Shown here piece after piece: positions 37,743-47,098 of a DNA stretch of 64,000 nt. The position numbers were made by a program, and so were the translations under genes. Numbering within the stretch: position 1 is the stretch's first letter; every line of letters begins with the position of its first letter. The notes below the pieces were generated by a model. The model was not told where the DNA came from. It did not search any database and was given only the letters and a program-made list of their open reading frames with translations. Source of the DNA: Parasphaerochaeta coccoides DSM 17374 (GTDB taxonomy: Bacteria > Spirochaetota > Spirochaetia > Sphaerochaetales > Sphaerochaetaceae); contig NC_015436.1 in assembly GCF_000208385.1 (NCBI RefSeq), positions 1,612,001-1,676,000 on the forward strand, in the 5' to 3' direction.

Positions 37743-39513
37743 CAAGAAGCGTGATAAAATACGTGACAGGAGCATCAAGTCAATCATCACCCTGGCGATT
37801 GCAACAATTTCCATAGCCTTCATCCTCATCATCAGCATCGTCCTCTACTCCGAATCAGTTTCGGCGTTGACAGAAAACTCCTACGTGATGACCAAGGAAG
37901 TCGTCTATCAAGTGAACACGAACCTCGACTATTATCTTTCTGGTATCATATCGATGGCTTCTTATGTGAAAAACATGGTAAGGGAGACTGAAGAATACCC
38001 CTCTGGGGATATCATAGAAAGAATCCTGCCAATCATAGAGTCGCGCAGTGACATTGAGACCATCGCCTTGCTCGATGCTGACGGACAGTTAGTCTTCAGC
38101 TCCGCGCGCGGGGCTGTCAAGGCGTCTGGAACCATACGGGAACAACTCTGGTTCACACGCGCCGTCGGTACGGAAGGGAATTACTATTTCACCGGACCGC
38201 ATGTGCAGAATCTTTTCACCGGCCAGTACCCATGGGTCATCTCGTACAGCCAAGAGATAACCTACGTGGGAACGAATGGGGAACGGAGTCCGGGGATACT
38301 TTTGATAGACATGAATTTCTCCGCGGTACGGGACATCACCGACAGGGCGACCTTGGGACGTTCCGGCTACGTCTATCTGGTGGACAATGAAGGCGGCATT
38401 GTCTTTCATCCTCGGCAGCAACTGATCAACGCCGGACTGCTTGCGGAAGATACGGAATCTGTCCAGGACCATGTCTTCGGTTCCTTCATCAACTCATTCG
38501 CGGGACGCAAACGGCTCACTGTCGTCGATACGGTCAGCTACAGCCGCTGGAGGATTGTCGGCATCGCCTTCATGGACGAAATAACCGACCAGCTCACCAG
38601 CCTCAGTCTGGTAATGTCCATCCTGGTCGTCATCTGCGTTTTCGTCGCAGTCTTCATCGCCCGACTCGTGTCTACTTCAATAACTCGTCCCATCAAGAAA
38701 CTGGAACGACTGATGAAGCAGGTCGAAGGGGGGAACATGATGGTGGACACCGATGTGCGGGGCAATCTTGAAGTCCGGGCGCTCTCCCGTTCATTCGGTC
38801 ATATGATTTCACGCATACGCAAGCTGATGGATGACATTGTCCGTGTCCAGGAAATGAAACGCAAGAGTGAGATGGATGCAATGCAGGCGAAAATCAATCC
38901 CCATTTCCTCTATAACACCCTTGACTCGGTCGTCTGGCTGGCTGAACAAGGAGATACCCAAAGCGTCATCAGGATGATATCTGCCCTTGCCCGGCTGTTC
39001 CGCATCAGTATCAGCAAGGGGCATGACATCATTACGTTGGGCGAGGAACTGGAACATGTGGGCAACTATCTGTTCATCCAGCAGATGAGGTATGTGAACA
39101 AGTTTGAATTCACCATCGACCTGCCAGATGATCTGAAGAACAAGCCGACAATCAAGCTGATTGTCCAACCCATCGTAGAAAATTGCATCTATCATGGCAT
39201 CAAATATCTTCAGGAGATGGGACGCATCGACATCCGTGTCTTCCGCCGTCCTCCTGGGGCCTTGGTCATTGAGATTAAGGACAATGGCGTCGGCATGATT
39301 CCGGAAGTATTCGATAGAATCATGGAGCCACGGACGACTCATTCATCTTCAAGCAACGGCATAGGCGTCCGCAATGTCTCCGACCGCATCAAGCTGTATC
39401 ATGGTAATGATTATGGTCTTGAAATCCAGAGCGAGGCCGATATCGGTACGATAGTCCAGCTTGTCATACCAGAGGGAAAGGACATCCCTCCCATAAAGGT
39501 GGCGAAGAAATGA
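37735..39513 (+). CDS. Sensor histidine kinase (YesM type, dCache-like sensor)
   Basis: 592 residues. Membrane helix about 16-38, an extracellular sensor of about 250 residues with Cache features (DIETIALLDADGQLVFSS, GYVYLVDNEGGIVFHPR), second helix about 290-312, HAMP, phospho-acceptor His390 in AKINPHFLYNTLDS, and HATPase boxes QPIVENCIYHG, DNGVGM and NGIGVRNVSDRI. Complete, unlike the kinase at 7.9 kb. Lies between its regulator (8-nt overlap) and a lipoprotein sugar-binding protein (4-nt overlap), so it may sense the loaded binding protein. Confidence 0.92.
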   Translation: MRNKKRDKIRDRSIKSIITLAIATISIAFILIISIVLYSESVSALTENSYVMTKEVVYQVNTNLDYYLSGIISMASYVKNMVRETEEYPSGDIIERILPIIESRSDIETIALLDADGQLVFSSARGAVKASGTIREQLWFTRAVGTEGNYYFTGPHVQNLFTGQYPWVISYSQEITYVGTNGERSPGILLIDMNFSAVRDITDRATLGRSGYVYLVDNEGGIVFHPRQQLINAGLLAEDTESVQDHVFGSFINSFAGRKRLTVVDTVSYSRWRIVGIAFMDEITDQLTSLSLVMSILVVICVFVAVFIARLVSTSITRPIKKLERLMKQVEGGNMMVDTDVRGNLEVRALSRSFGHMISRIRKLMDDIVRVQEMKRKSEMDAMQAKINPHFLYNTLDSVVWLAEQGDTQSVIRMISALARLFRISISKGHDIITLGEELEHVGNYLFIQQMRYVNKFEFTIDLPDDLKNKPTIKLIVQPIVENCIYHGIKYLQEMGRIDIRVFRRPPGALVIEIKDNGVGMIPEVFDRIMEPRTTHSSSSNGIGVRNVSDRIKLYHGNDYGLEIQSEADIGTIVQLVIPEGKDIPPIKVAKK

Positions 39514-40541
39514 AAAGACGGCACCTTCCGCATTTCTGTTTCACCGCAGGCATCACTACCGCAGGCATCATTGCATGCATGATATTCGTGGTCTCCTGTT
39601 ACCGGAATCCGGCGAACACAGTCACCCTGCTTTCTTCACGTCCTGAATCCCAGGAGAAGCCGATACGCATGGCTTTCCTGACCAACATGCAGGGAGGAGA
39701 ACACTGGGGGAACATGAAATCCGGCGCACGTTTCGCCCGCAGCATGCACGGGAACATGACCATTGAGTTCTATGCTCCCATCAACGAGGCTGACTATCAC
39801 GGACAGACGGAACTTCTCCAGCAGGTAGTGGACGCGGACTTCGATGCGCTCGTGATTTCCTCCAGTCATGCTACATATGCCGCATCGACGATACAGCAGG
39901 CTCTGGCAAAAGGTATGATGGTCGTCACCGTCGATAACGATATCCTTGCCGCCGATGGCACGTCCCTTGCAAAGGCTCATGTCGGAACCGACTCACGGGA
40001 AGTGGGGAAGAAAGCCGCCATGAAGGGCATGGAGCTTGCGCCACAGGTACGCAAGGCACTGGTTGTCGCCTCTGTGCCGGAAAGCACTTCCATGATGGAA
40101 AAGACGGCTGCAATCACTGAAATTTTTTCTGAATCCGGTATCGAATTTCAAGTGATTTTCTGCCATGCGGACGCAACCATAGCCTACGGGCAGGTCAAGG
40201 CAGCACTGGAAAGTCCTGTAGCCATAGACATCATCATAGCACTGGAGGAATACGCCGCACACGGAGTGGCCGACGCCCTTGCCGAGACATCAGCAAAGGC
40301 AAGACCGGTTTTCATCGGGTCGGGTAATTCCCGCTATCAGTTGAACCTGCTGGAAACAGGAAGGATGGACGCACTGGTCGTTGAGAACTCATTCACAATG
40401 GGATATCTCGCCGTGGAAGCGGCAGCTTCCCTGGCAGGCGGACGGAACGTCGTCCCCGTGCCGGTGGAATTTGCCATTGTCACCCCGCTAACAATGTGGG
40501 AAGAACATCATCAGCGGCTTCTTTTTCCTCTGACGAACTGA
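39510..40541 (+). CDS. Periplasmic sugar-binding lipoprotein, likely accessory sensor of the two-component pair
   Basis: 343 residues. Signal peptide with lipobox FVVSC (Cys near 30), then a Peripla_BP_4/RbsB fold: RMAFLTNMQGGEHWGNMKSG, ADFDALVISSSHATYAASTIQQAL, VVTVDNDILAADG, HVGTDSREVGKKA. No permease or ATPase is coded with it; instead it overlaps the kinase gene by 4 nt (ATGA). Binding proteins in this position act as ligand receptors for the kinase in several three-component systems, so I infer a sensing, not transport, role. Confidence 0.85.
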   Translation: MKRRHLPHFCFTAGITTAGIIACMIFVVSCYRNPANTVTLLSSRPESQEKPIRMAFLTNMQGGEHWGNMKSGARFARSMHGNMTIEFYAPINEADYHGQTELLQQVVDADFDALVISSSHATYAASTIQQALAKGMMVVTVDNDILAADGTSLAKAHVGTDSREVGKKAAMKGMELAPQVRKALVVASVPESTSMMEKTAAITEIFSESGIEFQVIFCHADATIAYGQVKAALESPVAIDIIIALEEYAAHGVADALAETSAKARPVFIGSGNSRYQLNLLETGRMDALVVENSFTMGYLAVEAAASLAGGRNVVPVPVEFAIVTPLTMWEEHHQRLLFPLTN

Positions 40542-40544
40542 ACG

Positions 40545-41567
40545 TCATTTGAACTGCCGGTAGGTTTCACGGGTAATCAGCTGATAGGGAATCCAGACAT
40601 ACTGTCCGTCGGTCAGGGGATAGCCTATGCTTTCCTCGGTCGGGATTCTTCCCTGGGAAAGTTCGTAAGCTATGTTGAAGACAGCAGTGCCTTGGTTGAC
40701 GGCATCGTTTAGCACCGTACCAAGGAGAGTGCCTTCCTCAAGAGCCTGGAGCGCAGGAGCGGTGGCATCGACTCCGACGACCGGCATATACCTGTCACCC
40801 CTGAAATATCCGGCGGATTTCAATGCCTCGATAGCGCCAAGAGCCATGTCATCATTGTTGGCAAAGACTGCTTCAATGGCGTCTCCATGGGCAGCGATGA
40901 AGCCTATCATCTTCTCCTGCCCTCTGACACGATCCCACAGGGCGGTGTCTTCGGCGAGCTTCTCAATCCTGATGTTGTTGTCGGCAAGGCATTTCATTGT
41001 ATACTCAACCCTCAGGTCGGTGTCCTGATGGCCAGGCTCCCCGCGCAACATCACATACTGGAGGATTCCATCGCCGTTCTTGTCCGCTTCAGGATGTGTC
41101 TTCCAATAATCGGCTATGATCTGCGCACTCATTATACCGGACTGCTCGGCCTTTGCTCCGACATAGTACACCTTGTCCCATTTTGCCATGTCCTCGGCCA
41201 AAGGTTCGCGATTAAAGAACACCACGGGGATGCCCGCCTTCTTCGCTTTTTCAATGATGACTCCCGCGGCAGTCCTGTCAACGGGATTGACGGCCATGGC
41301 TTTGATTCCCTTGGCAATGAACTGATCAACCTTCCCGTTCTGGTTGACCTGGAGATTCTGCGAATCGACGATATCAACCATCGCCTTGCCTTGGGAGGCT
41401 GTAGTTATGGCCGCCCTGACCCCGGTGATGAACGTATCATCGAACTTATATGCCGCGACTCCGATTTCAGGCATGCTTTCTTTCCGTCCGCCAGCGTACA
41501 GGCCGGTGACAAGGACAAAAAGAAGACAGGCTCCGGCTACAATTCTCTTAATCATGCGTGACATCAT
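40545..41567 (-). CDS. Galactose/glucose-binding protein MglB, normal topology
   Basis: 340 residues. Signal peptide ending GLYAGGRKES, then the usual MglB order: IGVAAYKFDDTFITGVRAAI, QNLQVNQNGKVDQFIAKGIKAMAVNPVD, GIPVVFFNREP, KVYYVGAKAEQSG, DKNGDGILQYVMLRGEPGHQDTDLR, VFANNDDMALGAIEAL, PVVGVDATAPALQ. The calcium-site region DKNGDGILQ is intact. Stands alone and converges on the previous gene with a 3-nt gap. It may supply MglAC as an alternative receptor. ATG 41567 has AAGGAG 10 nt upstream. Confidence 0.9.
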   Translation of the reverse strand: MMSRMIKRIVAGACLLFVLVTGLYAGGRKESMPEIGVAAYKFDDTFITGVRAAITTASQGKAMVDIVDSQNLQVNQNGKVDQFIAKGIKAMAVNPVDRTAAGVIIEKAKKAGIPVVFFNREPLAEDMAKWDKVYYVGAKAEQSGIMSAQIIADYWKTHPEADKNGDGILQYVMLRGEPGHQDTDLRVEYTMKCLADNNIRIEKLAEDTALWDRVRGQEKMIGFIAAHGDAIEAVFANNDDMALGAIEALKSAGYFRGDRYMPVVGVDATAPALQALEEGTLLGTVLNDAVNQGTAVFNIAYELSQGRIPTEESIGYPLTDGQYVWIPYQLITRETYRQFK

Positions 41568-41770
41568 GCGTGAATGACTCCTTGGACTCTGCTTCCTTGA
41601 ACTCTCCCAAGAAGTTTCGCATGACTACGGTCGTGAGTACAGACGTTTTTTCATGGGGACATATTGTAAAGGTCAGGGGCGTCCCCATTCTCATAATCTT
41701 TACATTTCTTGCGTTACACGTGTTTGAAACGGAACACAGGCGACACTATCCGCATCTTTGGATTCGCGTA

Positions 41771-41816
41771 ACCCGAAAGTACTATATCTCTTTACGTCAA
41801 AATCATACTTTCGGGT
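41771..41816 (+). promoter_or_regulatory. 5' element of lipoprotein copy 4
   Basis: The clearest version of the family inverted repeat: ACCCGAAAGTA (41771-41781) and TACTTTCGGGT (41806-41816), 11 of 11 pairs, with AT-rich sequence between. It lies about 130 nt before the start codon. The rest of 41568-41944 shows no gene. Confidence 0.75.
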
Positions 41817-41933
41817 AATCGTCACTATTACCGATATCCCTTACATTAACTCATCAATTCATCATGCTTCGCCAGATTAACCAATCACTTCATTATATTT
41901 GATGAATGATTTTTGGTTTTCATGGAAAAATAA

Positions 41934-41941
41934 GGGGGGGG
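41934..41941 (+). repeat. G8 homopolymer at the ribosome binding site of copy 4
   Basis: Eight G residues preceded by TAA and followed by AAAGTG, the presumed start codon. When the four copies are lined up on their start codons the G-run sits where the others have AAGGAG or GAGGA. A change in run length would change the spacing or strength of the ribosome site. Confidence 0.85.
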
Positions 41942-41944
41942 AAA

Positions 41945-44488
41945 GTGAGAAAAAACAGCATTGTGTTTGTAAGCATCTTCATGGTGTTTTTCGTCTTTGT
42001 TGCATGTTCCGGCGAAGTAGAGGTTCCGCACGCCAGCAACGTGCGCTTCACCACGGAGATCGGACGCAAGGTCATGGCTGACTCCGCATGGCAAGCCGGT
42101 GATGAAGTCGGCATCTACATGGTGGAAGCCGGTGAGGACGTGGCTACTGTCGCCGCGACCGACCGTGACAATGTGCAGTACGTGGCAGATACGGCGGGCA
42201 TCAACTTCTCCGCCTTCTCCCCTGTTGACGCCTCCAACCCCTTGAAGTGGGATGACAACTCCAACCCTGCCATCACACACTTTGACTTCATCGCCTATTA
42301 TCCCTATGTATCGCCCATCGCTGATACCACGGCTCTGCCCATACATGTCTATCCCCTTGGTTCCGGGGAACAGGATACCGGAAAGGCTGACTTCCTATGG
42401 GGACGCACCGACACTGTACAGAACAATACCCCAACGGTACGACTGAAGCTTGAGCACATGCTCTCCCGTTTGATTGTCAACCTTGGGCCAAGTACCACCA
42501 TTGATAAGGATGCCATCAACGGTGGTACGCTTGTCGCCACTGTCACAGGCTTGAACACGAAGACCTCAATCAATCTGAATGACGGAACCTTGGGCACTCC
42601 TGGCGACGTTGTTCCTATTGTCATGAAGGACATCTCCGGCACGCTCACGGATGCGGAAAGAAGTGCGGGGAACCGCCGTTTTGAGACTGTGCTGATACCT
42701 GTGGACAACGCTACTGCTCTGGCTGCCTTGCAACTGGAGTTTGCCCTGACTGATGGTAGTACTGATACATACACATGGGCAGCGACTTCCGTAGCGACCT
42801 CTGACCAGGGCAAGATTCACTTTGACGCGGGAAAGCAGCATGTCTACAACATGACGCTCAATACGTCTGATAATGAAGTCGCCGTTGCCGCCATCCAGAT
42901 TGAGATAAAGGACCAAGACACCGGAAGTTTGGTGAACGGGGCAGCGGAAAAGGCATACAGCCTCACCTTTGGAGCCAACGGAGCCACGAGAGGCAGTGCG
43001 CCGGGACGGATGTATGCTCATAAGGGAAGCCAGGTCACACTGCCGACTCCTGGAACGTTGGAAAAGAATCTCCATTACTTCTACGGATGGAATACTGAGA
43101 CTGATGGCAGCGGAGATTCATATGCCGTTGGAGACTCTTTCGTGATTCCTGGGCAGGATGTGACACTATATGCAATCTGGGTGGAGAACCAATACAGCGT
43201 CTCCTTTGATGGCAACGGAGCCACGGGAGGCAATACTCCGGGACGGATATATGCTCATAAGGGAAGCAAAGTCACACTGTCGGCTCCGGGAACATTGGAA
43301 AAGGACATCCATTACTTCTACGGATGGAATACTCTGCCTAATGGCAACGGAACCCAATATGCCGTTGGCGAGTCCTTCACCATGCCCGCCAATGATGTGA
43401 CGTTGTATGCGCGGTGGCTGGTGAAGATCAAGGCAGTCTCCGCCGGAAAGTCCCATACGATGATTCTGAAGATGGACGGCACGCTCTGGGCGACAGGAGA
43501 CAACTATTATGGTCAACTGGGTGACAAAACGATGCCCACCAGAACTACTCCCGTGCGGGTGAGTTTGGATGTCGCGGCAGTCTCCGCCGGAGAGTCCCAT
43601 ACGATGATTTTGAAGAAGAACGGCACGCTCTGGGCGACTGGACGCAACAATTATGGCCAACTGGGTGACGCCACTCGGATCAGCAGATATATTCCCGTGC
43701 AAGTCAAGGTTAGTACCAGTCTTACCGACTTCATGACTGATGTCGTGGCTGTCTCCACCGGGGAGCGTCATACGATGATTCTGAAGAAGGACGGCACGCT
43801 CTGGGCGACTGGAGACAACGAATTTGGTCAAGTGGGTGACAAAACGATGACCACCAAAACTACTCCCGTGCGGATGGGTTTGGATGTCGCGGCTGTCTCC
43901 GCCGGAGCCACCCATACGATGATCCTGAAGAAGGACGGCACGCTCTGGGCGACTGGACGCAACTATTCTGGGCAATTGGGTGACGACACTCGGACCGACA
44001 GAAGAATGCCCGTGCTGGTCATGTCCATAGGTTCTGATGTCGCGGCTGTCTCCGCTGGAGCCACCCATACGATGATCCTGAAGAAGGACGGCACGCTCTG
44101 GGCGACTGGAGACAACAGCTATGGTCAACTGGGCATCGGTAATAATGAAGACAAAAACACGCCTGTGAAGGTCATGACTGATGTCAAGGCCGTCTCTGCC
44201 GGGGTCTCCCACACGATGATCCTGAAGAAGGACGGCACGCTCTGGGCGACTGGAAACAACGAATATGGTCAGCTGGGCCTGGGTGACAGCGGTTCGAGAA
44301 CTCACAGATGCACACCCAAGCAGGTCACGTCCATGGGTTCTGATGTCGCGGAAGTCTCCGCCGGAGCTGAGCTCACGATGATTTTGAAGAAGGACGGCAC
44401 GCTCTGGGCGACGGGGCGGAACCGTTTTGGTCAACGGGGTGATGGCGATACGTCCGAAAAAACAACGCCTGTACAGATTATTTTTTGA
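41945..44488 (+). CDS. Fimbrillin-like/two B-repeat/RCC1 lipoprotein, copy 4
   Basis: 847 residues from GTG 41945, the position matching the ATG of copies 1-3 (all are followed by AGA). The start, translated with its initiating Met, is MRKNSIVFVSIFMVFF, with lipobox VFVAC. The frame is also open from ATG 41906 through the G8 run, without a ribosome site. Domains: fimbrillin-like about 30-335; two B-repeats about 345-500 (YSLTFGANGATRGSAPGRMYAH, YSVSFDGNGATGGNTPGRIYAH, both ending TLYA.W); seven RCC1 repeats to the end. Largest copy. Same predicted location and role as the others. Confidence 0.83.
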   Translation: MRKNSIVFVSIFMVFFVFVACSGEVEVPHASNVRFTTEIGRKVMADSAWQAGDEVGIYMVEAGEDVATVAATDRDNVQYVADTAGINFSAFSPVDASNPLKWDDNSNPAITHFDFIAYYPYVSPIADTTALPIHVYPLGSGEQDTGKADFLWGRTDTVQNNTPTVRLKLEHMLSRLIVNLGPSTTIDKDAINGGTLVATVTGLNTKTSINLNDGTLGTPGDVVPIVMKDISGTLTDAERSAGNRRFETVLIPVDNATALAALQLEFALTDGSTDTYTWAATSVATSDQGKIHFDAGKQHVYNMTLNTSDNEVAVAAIQIEIKDQDTGSLVNGAAEKAYSLTFGANGATRGSAPGRMYAHKGSQVTLPTPGTLEKNLHYFYGWNTETDGSGDSYAVGDSFVIPGQDVTLYAIWVENQYSVSFDGNGATGGNTPGRIYAHKGSKVTLSAPGTLEKDIHYFYGWNTLPNGNGTQYAVGESFTMPANDVTLYARWLVKIKAVSAGKSHTMILKMDGTLWATGDNYYGQLGDKTMPTRTTPVRVSLDVAAVSAGESHTMILKKNGTLWATGRNNYGQLGDATRISRYIPVQVKVSTSLTDFMTDVVAVSTGERHTMILKKDGTLWATGDNEFGQVGDKTMTTKTTPVRMGLDVAAVSAGATHTMILKKDGTLWATGRNYSGQLGDDTRTDRRMPVLVMSIGSDVAAVSAGATHTMILKKDGTLWATGDNSYGQLGIGNNEDKNTPVKVMTDVKAVSAGVSHTMILKKDGTLWATGNNEYGQLGLGDSGSRTHRCTPKQVTSMGSDVAEVSAGAELTMILKKDGTLWATGRNRFGQRGDGDTSEKTTPVQIIF

Positions 44489-44505
44489 CTAGAAGACAGG
44501 AGGAT

Positions 44506-44552
44506 ACCGGCGCACACGCCAACCGATTAATAAATCGTTCCGTTGCACCGGT
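44506..44552. terminator. Conserved 3' stem-loop after copy 4
   Basis: ACCGGCGCA/TGCACCGGT (one mismatch), with an inner CGATT/AATCG-like stem. It matches the structures after copies 1 and 3. Confidence 0.6.
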
Positions 44553-44560
44553 TCATTCCC

Positions 44561-44680
44561 ATGCTCACATTCTTCGTCCTTGTCATAGTCAGTTGCATTG
44601 CCTGCAACATCTCACTGCCCGCCATCATCGACAAAGACTCACAGGAATTATTGATACTTCATCTGGCAGGCACCCAATGA
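44561..44680 (+). CDS. Possible 39-residue lipoprotein-like micro-ORF
   Basis: Starts MLTFFVLVIVSCIACN, which resembles a short lipoprotein signal peptide, and ends with LLILHLAGTQ. No ribosome site is seen, and the body is too short for a known family. It may be the beginning of a decayed lipoprotein gene. The remaining sequence to 44798 holds nothing I can recognise. Confidence 0.18.
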   Translation: MLTFFVLVIVSCIACNISLPAIIDKDSQELLILHLAGTQ

Positions 44681-44798
44681 AAACAGGACAGCGGTTCCGA
44701 CAAGACCAACGTCCTTCTGGGATACGGGGAGAGATCCGCGCGAGAACCAAGCGGACATCATGGGCATTGCCGACACAATGTGGCGGGGCAGAGTCCTG

Positions 44799-45428
44799 CT
44801 ACAACCTCACCCGGCGGCTCAGCCAGTTCACCATGACATTGACCATGTAGTAGATGAACGCAATGACCGCATACATGCCCAGTACATGTGAGGATTTGAC
44901 GAACTTACCCATGATAATCATGCCGGCGCCCATCAATTCTTCTATGCCTACAATCCAGCAGAATGACGTATCCTTGATTGCGGTGACAAATTGTCCCATC
45001 AAGGGGACAAGTATCTTTTTCACCGCTTGGGGAAGAATAATGTATATATACATCTGGAACTTGTTCAAGCCCAGAGCCTTGGCAGCCTCCCATTGTCCAG
45101 CTGCAATGCCGTTCAGCCCGCCCCTGACGATTTCAGCGACCATAGCGGAGGTGAATACCGTCATGGCAACGATAGCGGAAACCAACGCAGGCAGACGCAA
45201 GGTGAAACGGAAGCCGATGATGAACAGCAAAAGAGGAATATTCCGGACAGCATTAATGTAGACAGTCGCGACCACACGGGCAACGCGCCCTCCGGCGACT
45301 TTCATCAATCCCAGAATCATTCCGAAGACAAAGCTCAGGGCGATGGTTACGAAAGCAATGATCAGAGTAACGCCAAGCCCGTGCATCAGAAAATTGAATA
45401 CGTCAAAGGAGAAAAACCCGGAAGTCAC
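44799..45428 (-). CDS. Polar amino-acid ABC transporter permease (HisM/GlnP type), second subunit
   Basis: 209 residues from a GTG that overlaps the previous stop by 4 nt (GTGA); the longer frame to 45554 lies inside the upstream gene. About five membrane helices. HisMQ signature: NIPLLLFIIGF, MVAEIVRGGLNGIAAGQWEAAKALGLNKFQMYIYIILPQA (EAA loop about 125-160). Last gene of the operon and partner of the permease encoded at 45425-46090. Confidence 0.88.
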   Translation of the reverse strand: MTSGFFSFDVFNFLMHGLGVTLIIAFVTIALSFVFGMILGLMKVAGGRVARVVATVYINAVRNIPLLLFIIGFRFTLRLPALVSAIVAMTVFTSAMVAEIVRGGLNGIAAGQWEAAKALGLNKFQMYIYIILPQAVKKILVPLMGQFVTAIKDTSFCWIVGIEELMGAGMIIMGKFVKSSHVLGMYAVIAFIYYMVNVMVNWLSRRVRL

Positions 45429-46090
45429 GCCACACCCCCCTTCTGCATACGCTCGAACCTGGCGACGATCAAGGAAAGAGGCAGGCACAGGGCAAGATAG
45501 AGGAGTCCCGTTACGATGAACGACGGCCCGTAGTAGAGATTCCCCGATGCCCAACTGTCGGAACGGTACATAAGATCCCCTCCCGCGACCATGGCCATGA
45601 TGGAGGAGTTCTTAATCAGGTTGACAAGCTGGTTGGCCATGGGAGGAAGGGCAATGCGCATGGCCTGTGGTATGATGACCATTACCATGGACTGGAGATG
45701 AGAAAACCCTTGGCTGAGAGCCGCCTCGGTCTGGCCTTTGGGAACCGCACGGATGGCGGCCTCGACGACCGCCCCTCCGAAAGCTCCCGTATACAAAGCC
45801 AGCCCGATGCTTCCCACCGCAAATGAACTGAGCATGATTCCTATGCGGGGAAGCGCGTTGTAGAGGAAAAGCACCTGCACGACCAACGGTGTATTCTGGA
45901 AGAAACTCATGTACGCTCCGGCAATCCTTGAGCTACGCCTGCTGCCTGATGTACGTGCCAGCCCTACGACAAGGCTGATGGCAAGAGTGGCGACAAGAGC
46001 TGTCAGCGAAACACTGACCGTTACCCATAGCCCTTCAAGAAATACATCGAAATTTCTAAATAACGCTTCCCACTTGAACCATGCAAACAT
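45425..46090 (-). CDS. Polar amino-acid ABC transporter permease (HisQ/GlnP type), first subunit
   Basis: 221 residues with membrane helices near 15-45, 60-80, 90-115 and 180-205. Family motifs: FFQNTPLVVQVLFLYNALP and AVVEAAIRAVPKGQTEAALSQGFSHLQSMVMVIIPQAM (EAA loop). Starts 2 nt after the binding-protein stop. Forms a heterodimer with the next permease. Confidence 0.88.
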   Translation of the reverse strand: MFAWFKWEALFRNFDVFLEGLWVTVSVSLTALVATLAISLVVGLARTSGSRRSSRIAGAYMSFFQNTPLVVQVLFLYNALPRIGIMLSSFAVGSIGLALYTGAFGGAVVEAAIRAVPKGQTEAALSQGFSHLQSMVMVIIPQAMRIALPPMANQLVNLIKNSSIMAMVAGGDLMYRSDSWASGNLYYGPSFIVTGLLYLALCLPLSLIVARFERMQKGGVA

Positions 46091-46092
46091 AC

Positions 46093-46902
46093 TTATTTAT
46101 CCAATCCCCATTTTGCCTTCATGGCAAGCAGCTCGCCGCTAGCGTCCAGATCAGCAATGGTGGAGTTCACAACGGACAGAAGCGCAAGGTTCCCCTTCTT
46201 CATGGCGGCGCCATATTCCTGTGGGGAATATTTGTCGGGCAGAATCTCACTGGAATCTTCCACATATCCCATCAGGATGGCACGATCCACGGAGAAAGAG
46301 TCAATCCGTCCGGAGTCCAAAGCAACCTTGAGCTCAGGATACGATGCATACTCGCTGAATTTCAATGTGATGCCCTGGTTCTTTGCCTCAGTCTCCAGGA
46401 CGGCCTTGGTCGTAGCGCTCTGAGCGACACCGATGGTCTTTCCGTCAAGGTCTTTCAGGCTCTTGTAGCCACCGCTTTTCTTGACAAGAAGGGATACTGC
46501 ATCCGTGTAATAAATGGTTGAGAACTCATAACTGAGCTTGCGTTCTTCGGTGACAGTAAAGGTGGCAATGACAATATCAAGCTCACCGGTATCAAGGAGA
46601 GGTCCGCGTGTCTTGGCTGTCACTGGCGTGAAAGAGACTTTGCTCGCGTCGCCCAAGATGACTTTGGCTATCTGGCGGGCAAGATCAGTCTCAAAGCCTA
46701 CGTTCGCGCCGGTCGATATGTCTTTATACCCGAAACCAGGCACATCAACTTTGACACCGACATTCAATACTCCCCTGCTCTTAATCTTATCAACTTCATT
46801 GGAAGCACCGCTTTCCTTGGAGCCGGCGGCAAAGAGTACGGATGTGGACACCAGCATGACGCACAACAACATCACCAAGCCAGAAATACATTTCTTTTTC
46901 AT
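46093..46902 (-). CDS. Amino-acid ABC transporter substrate-binding protein (SBP_bac_3)
   Basis: 269 residues from ATG 46902, preceded by GAGGTGGGG; the frame is open to 46929. Signal peptide ends LFAAGSKES, with no lipobox Cys at the cut. Mature protein: GVLNVGVKVDVPGFGYKD, GFETDLARQIAKVILGD, FTPVTAKTRGPLLDTGELDIVIATFTVTEERK, GKTIGVAQSATTKAVL. These are glutamate/glutamine/aspartate-type SBP_bac_3 features; the exact ligand is not certain. The 196-nt gap upstream contains a short hairpin CCGGAT/ATCCGG (47015-47029). Confidence 0.9.
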   Translation of the reverse strand: MKKKCISGLVMLLCVMLVSTSVLFAAGSKESGASNEVDKIKSRGVLNVGVKVDVPGFGYKDISTGANVGFETDLARQIAKVILGDASKVSFTPVTAKTRGPLLDTGELDIVIATFTVTEERKLSYEFSTIYYTDAVSLLVKKSGGYKSLKDLDGKTIGVAQSATTKAVLETEAKNQGITLKFSEYASYPELKVALDSGRIDSFSVDRAILMGYVEDSSEILPDKYSPQEYGAAMKKGNLALLSVVNSTIADLDASGELLAMKAKWGLDK

Positions 46903-47098
46903 TTTCCCCACCTCATATAATGGAATCACCAGGAATTGTGCCTTTGGCTCAATTCCCTCTCCGCCTTGCTTTACAAATGTCCGGGTTATCCACTATGTTC
47001 CAAATACGACACTTCCGGATACAATCCGGCCGTGATACGGCATTTTCTTTCTGTATCAAATTTCAATATCAGAGTAATGGTAGCCGCCGAGCCGGCAG

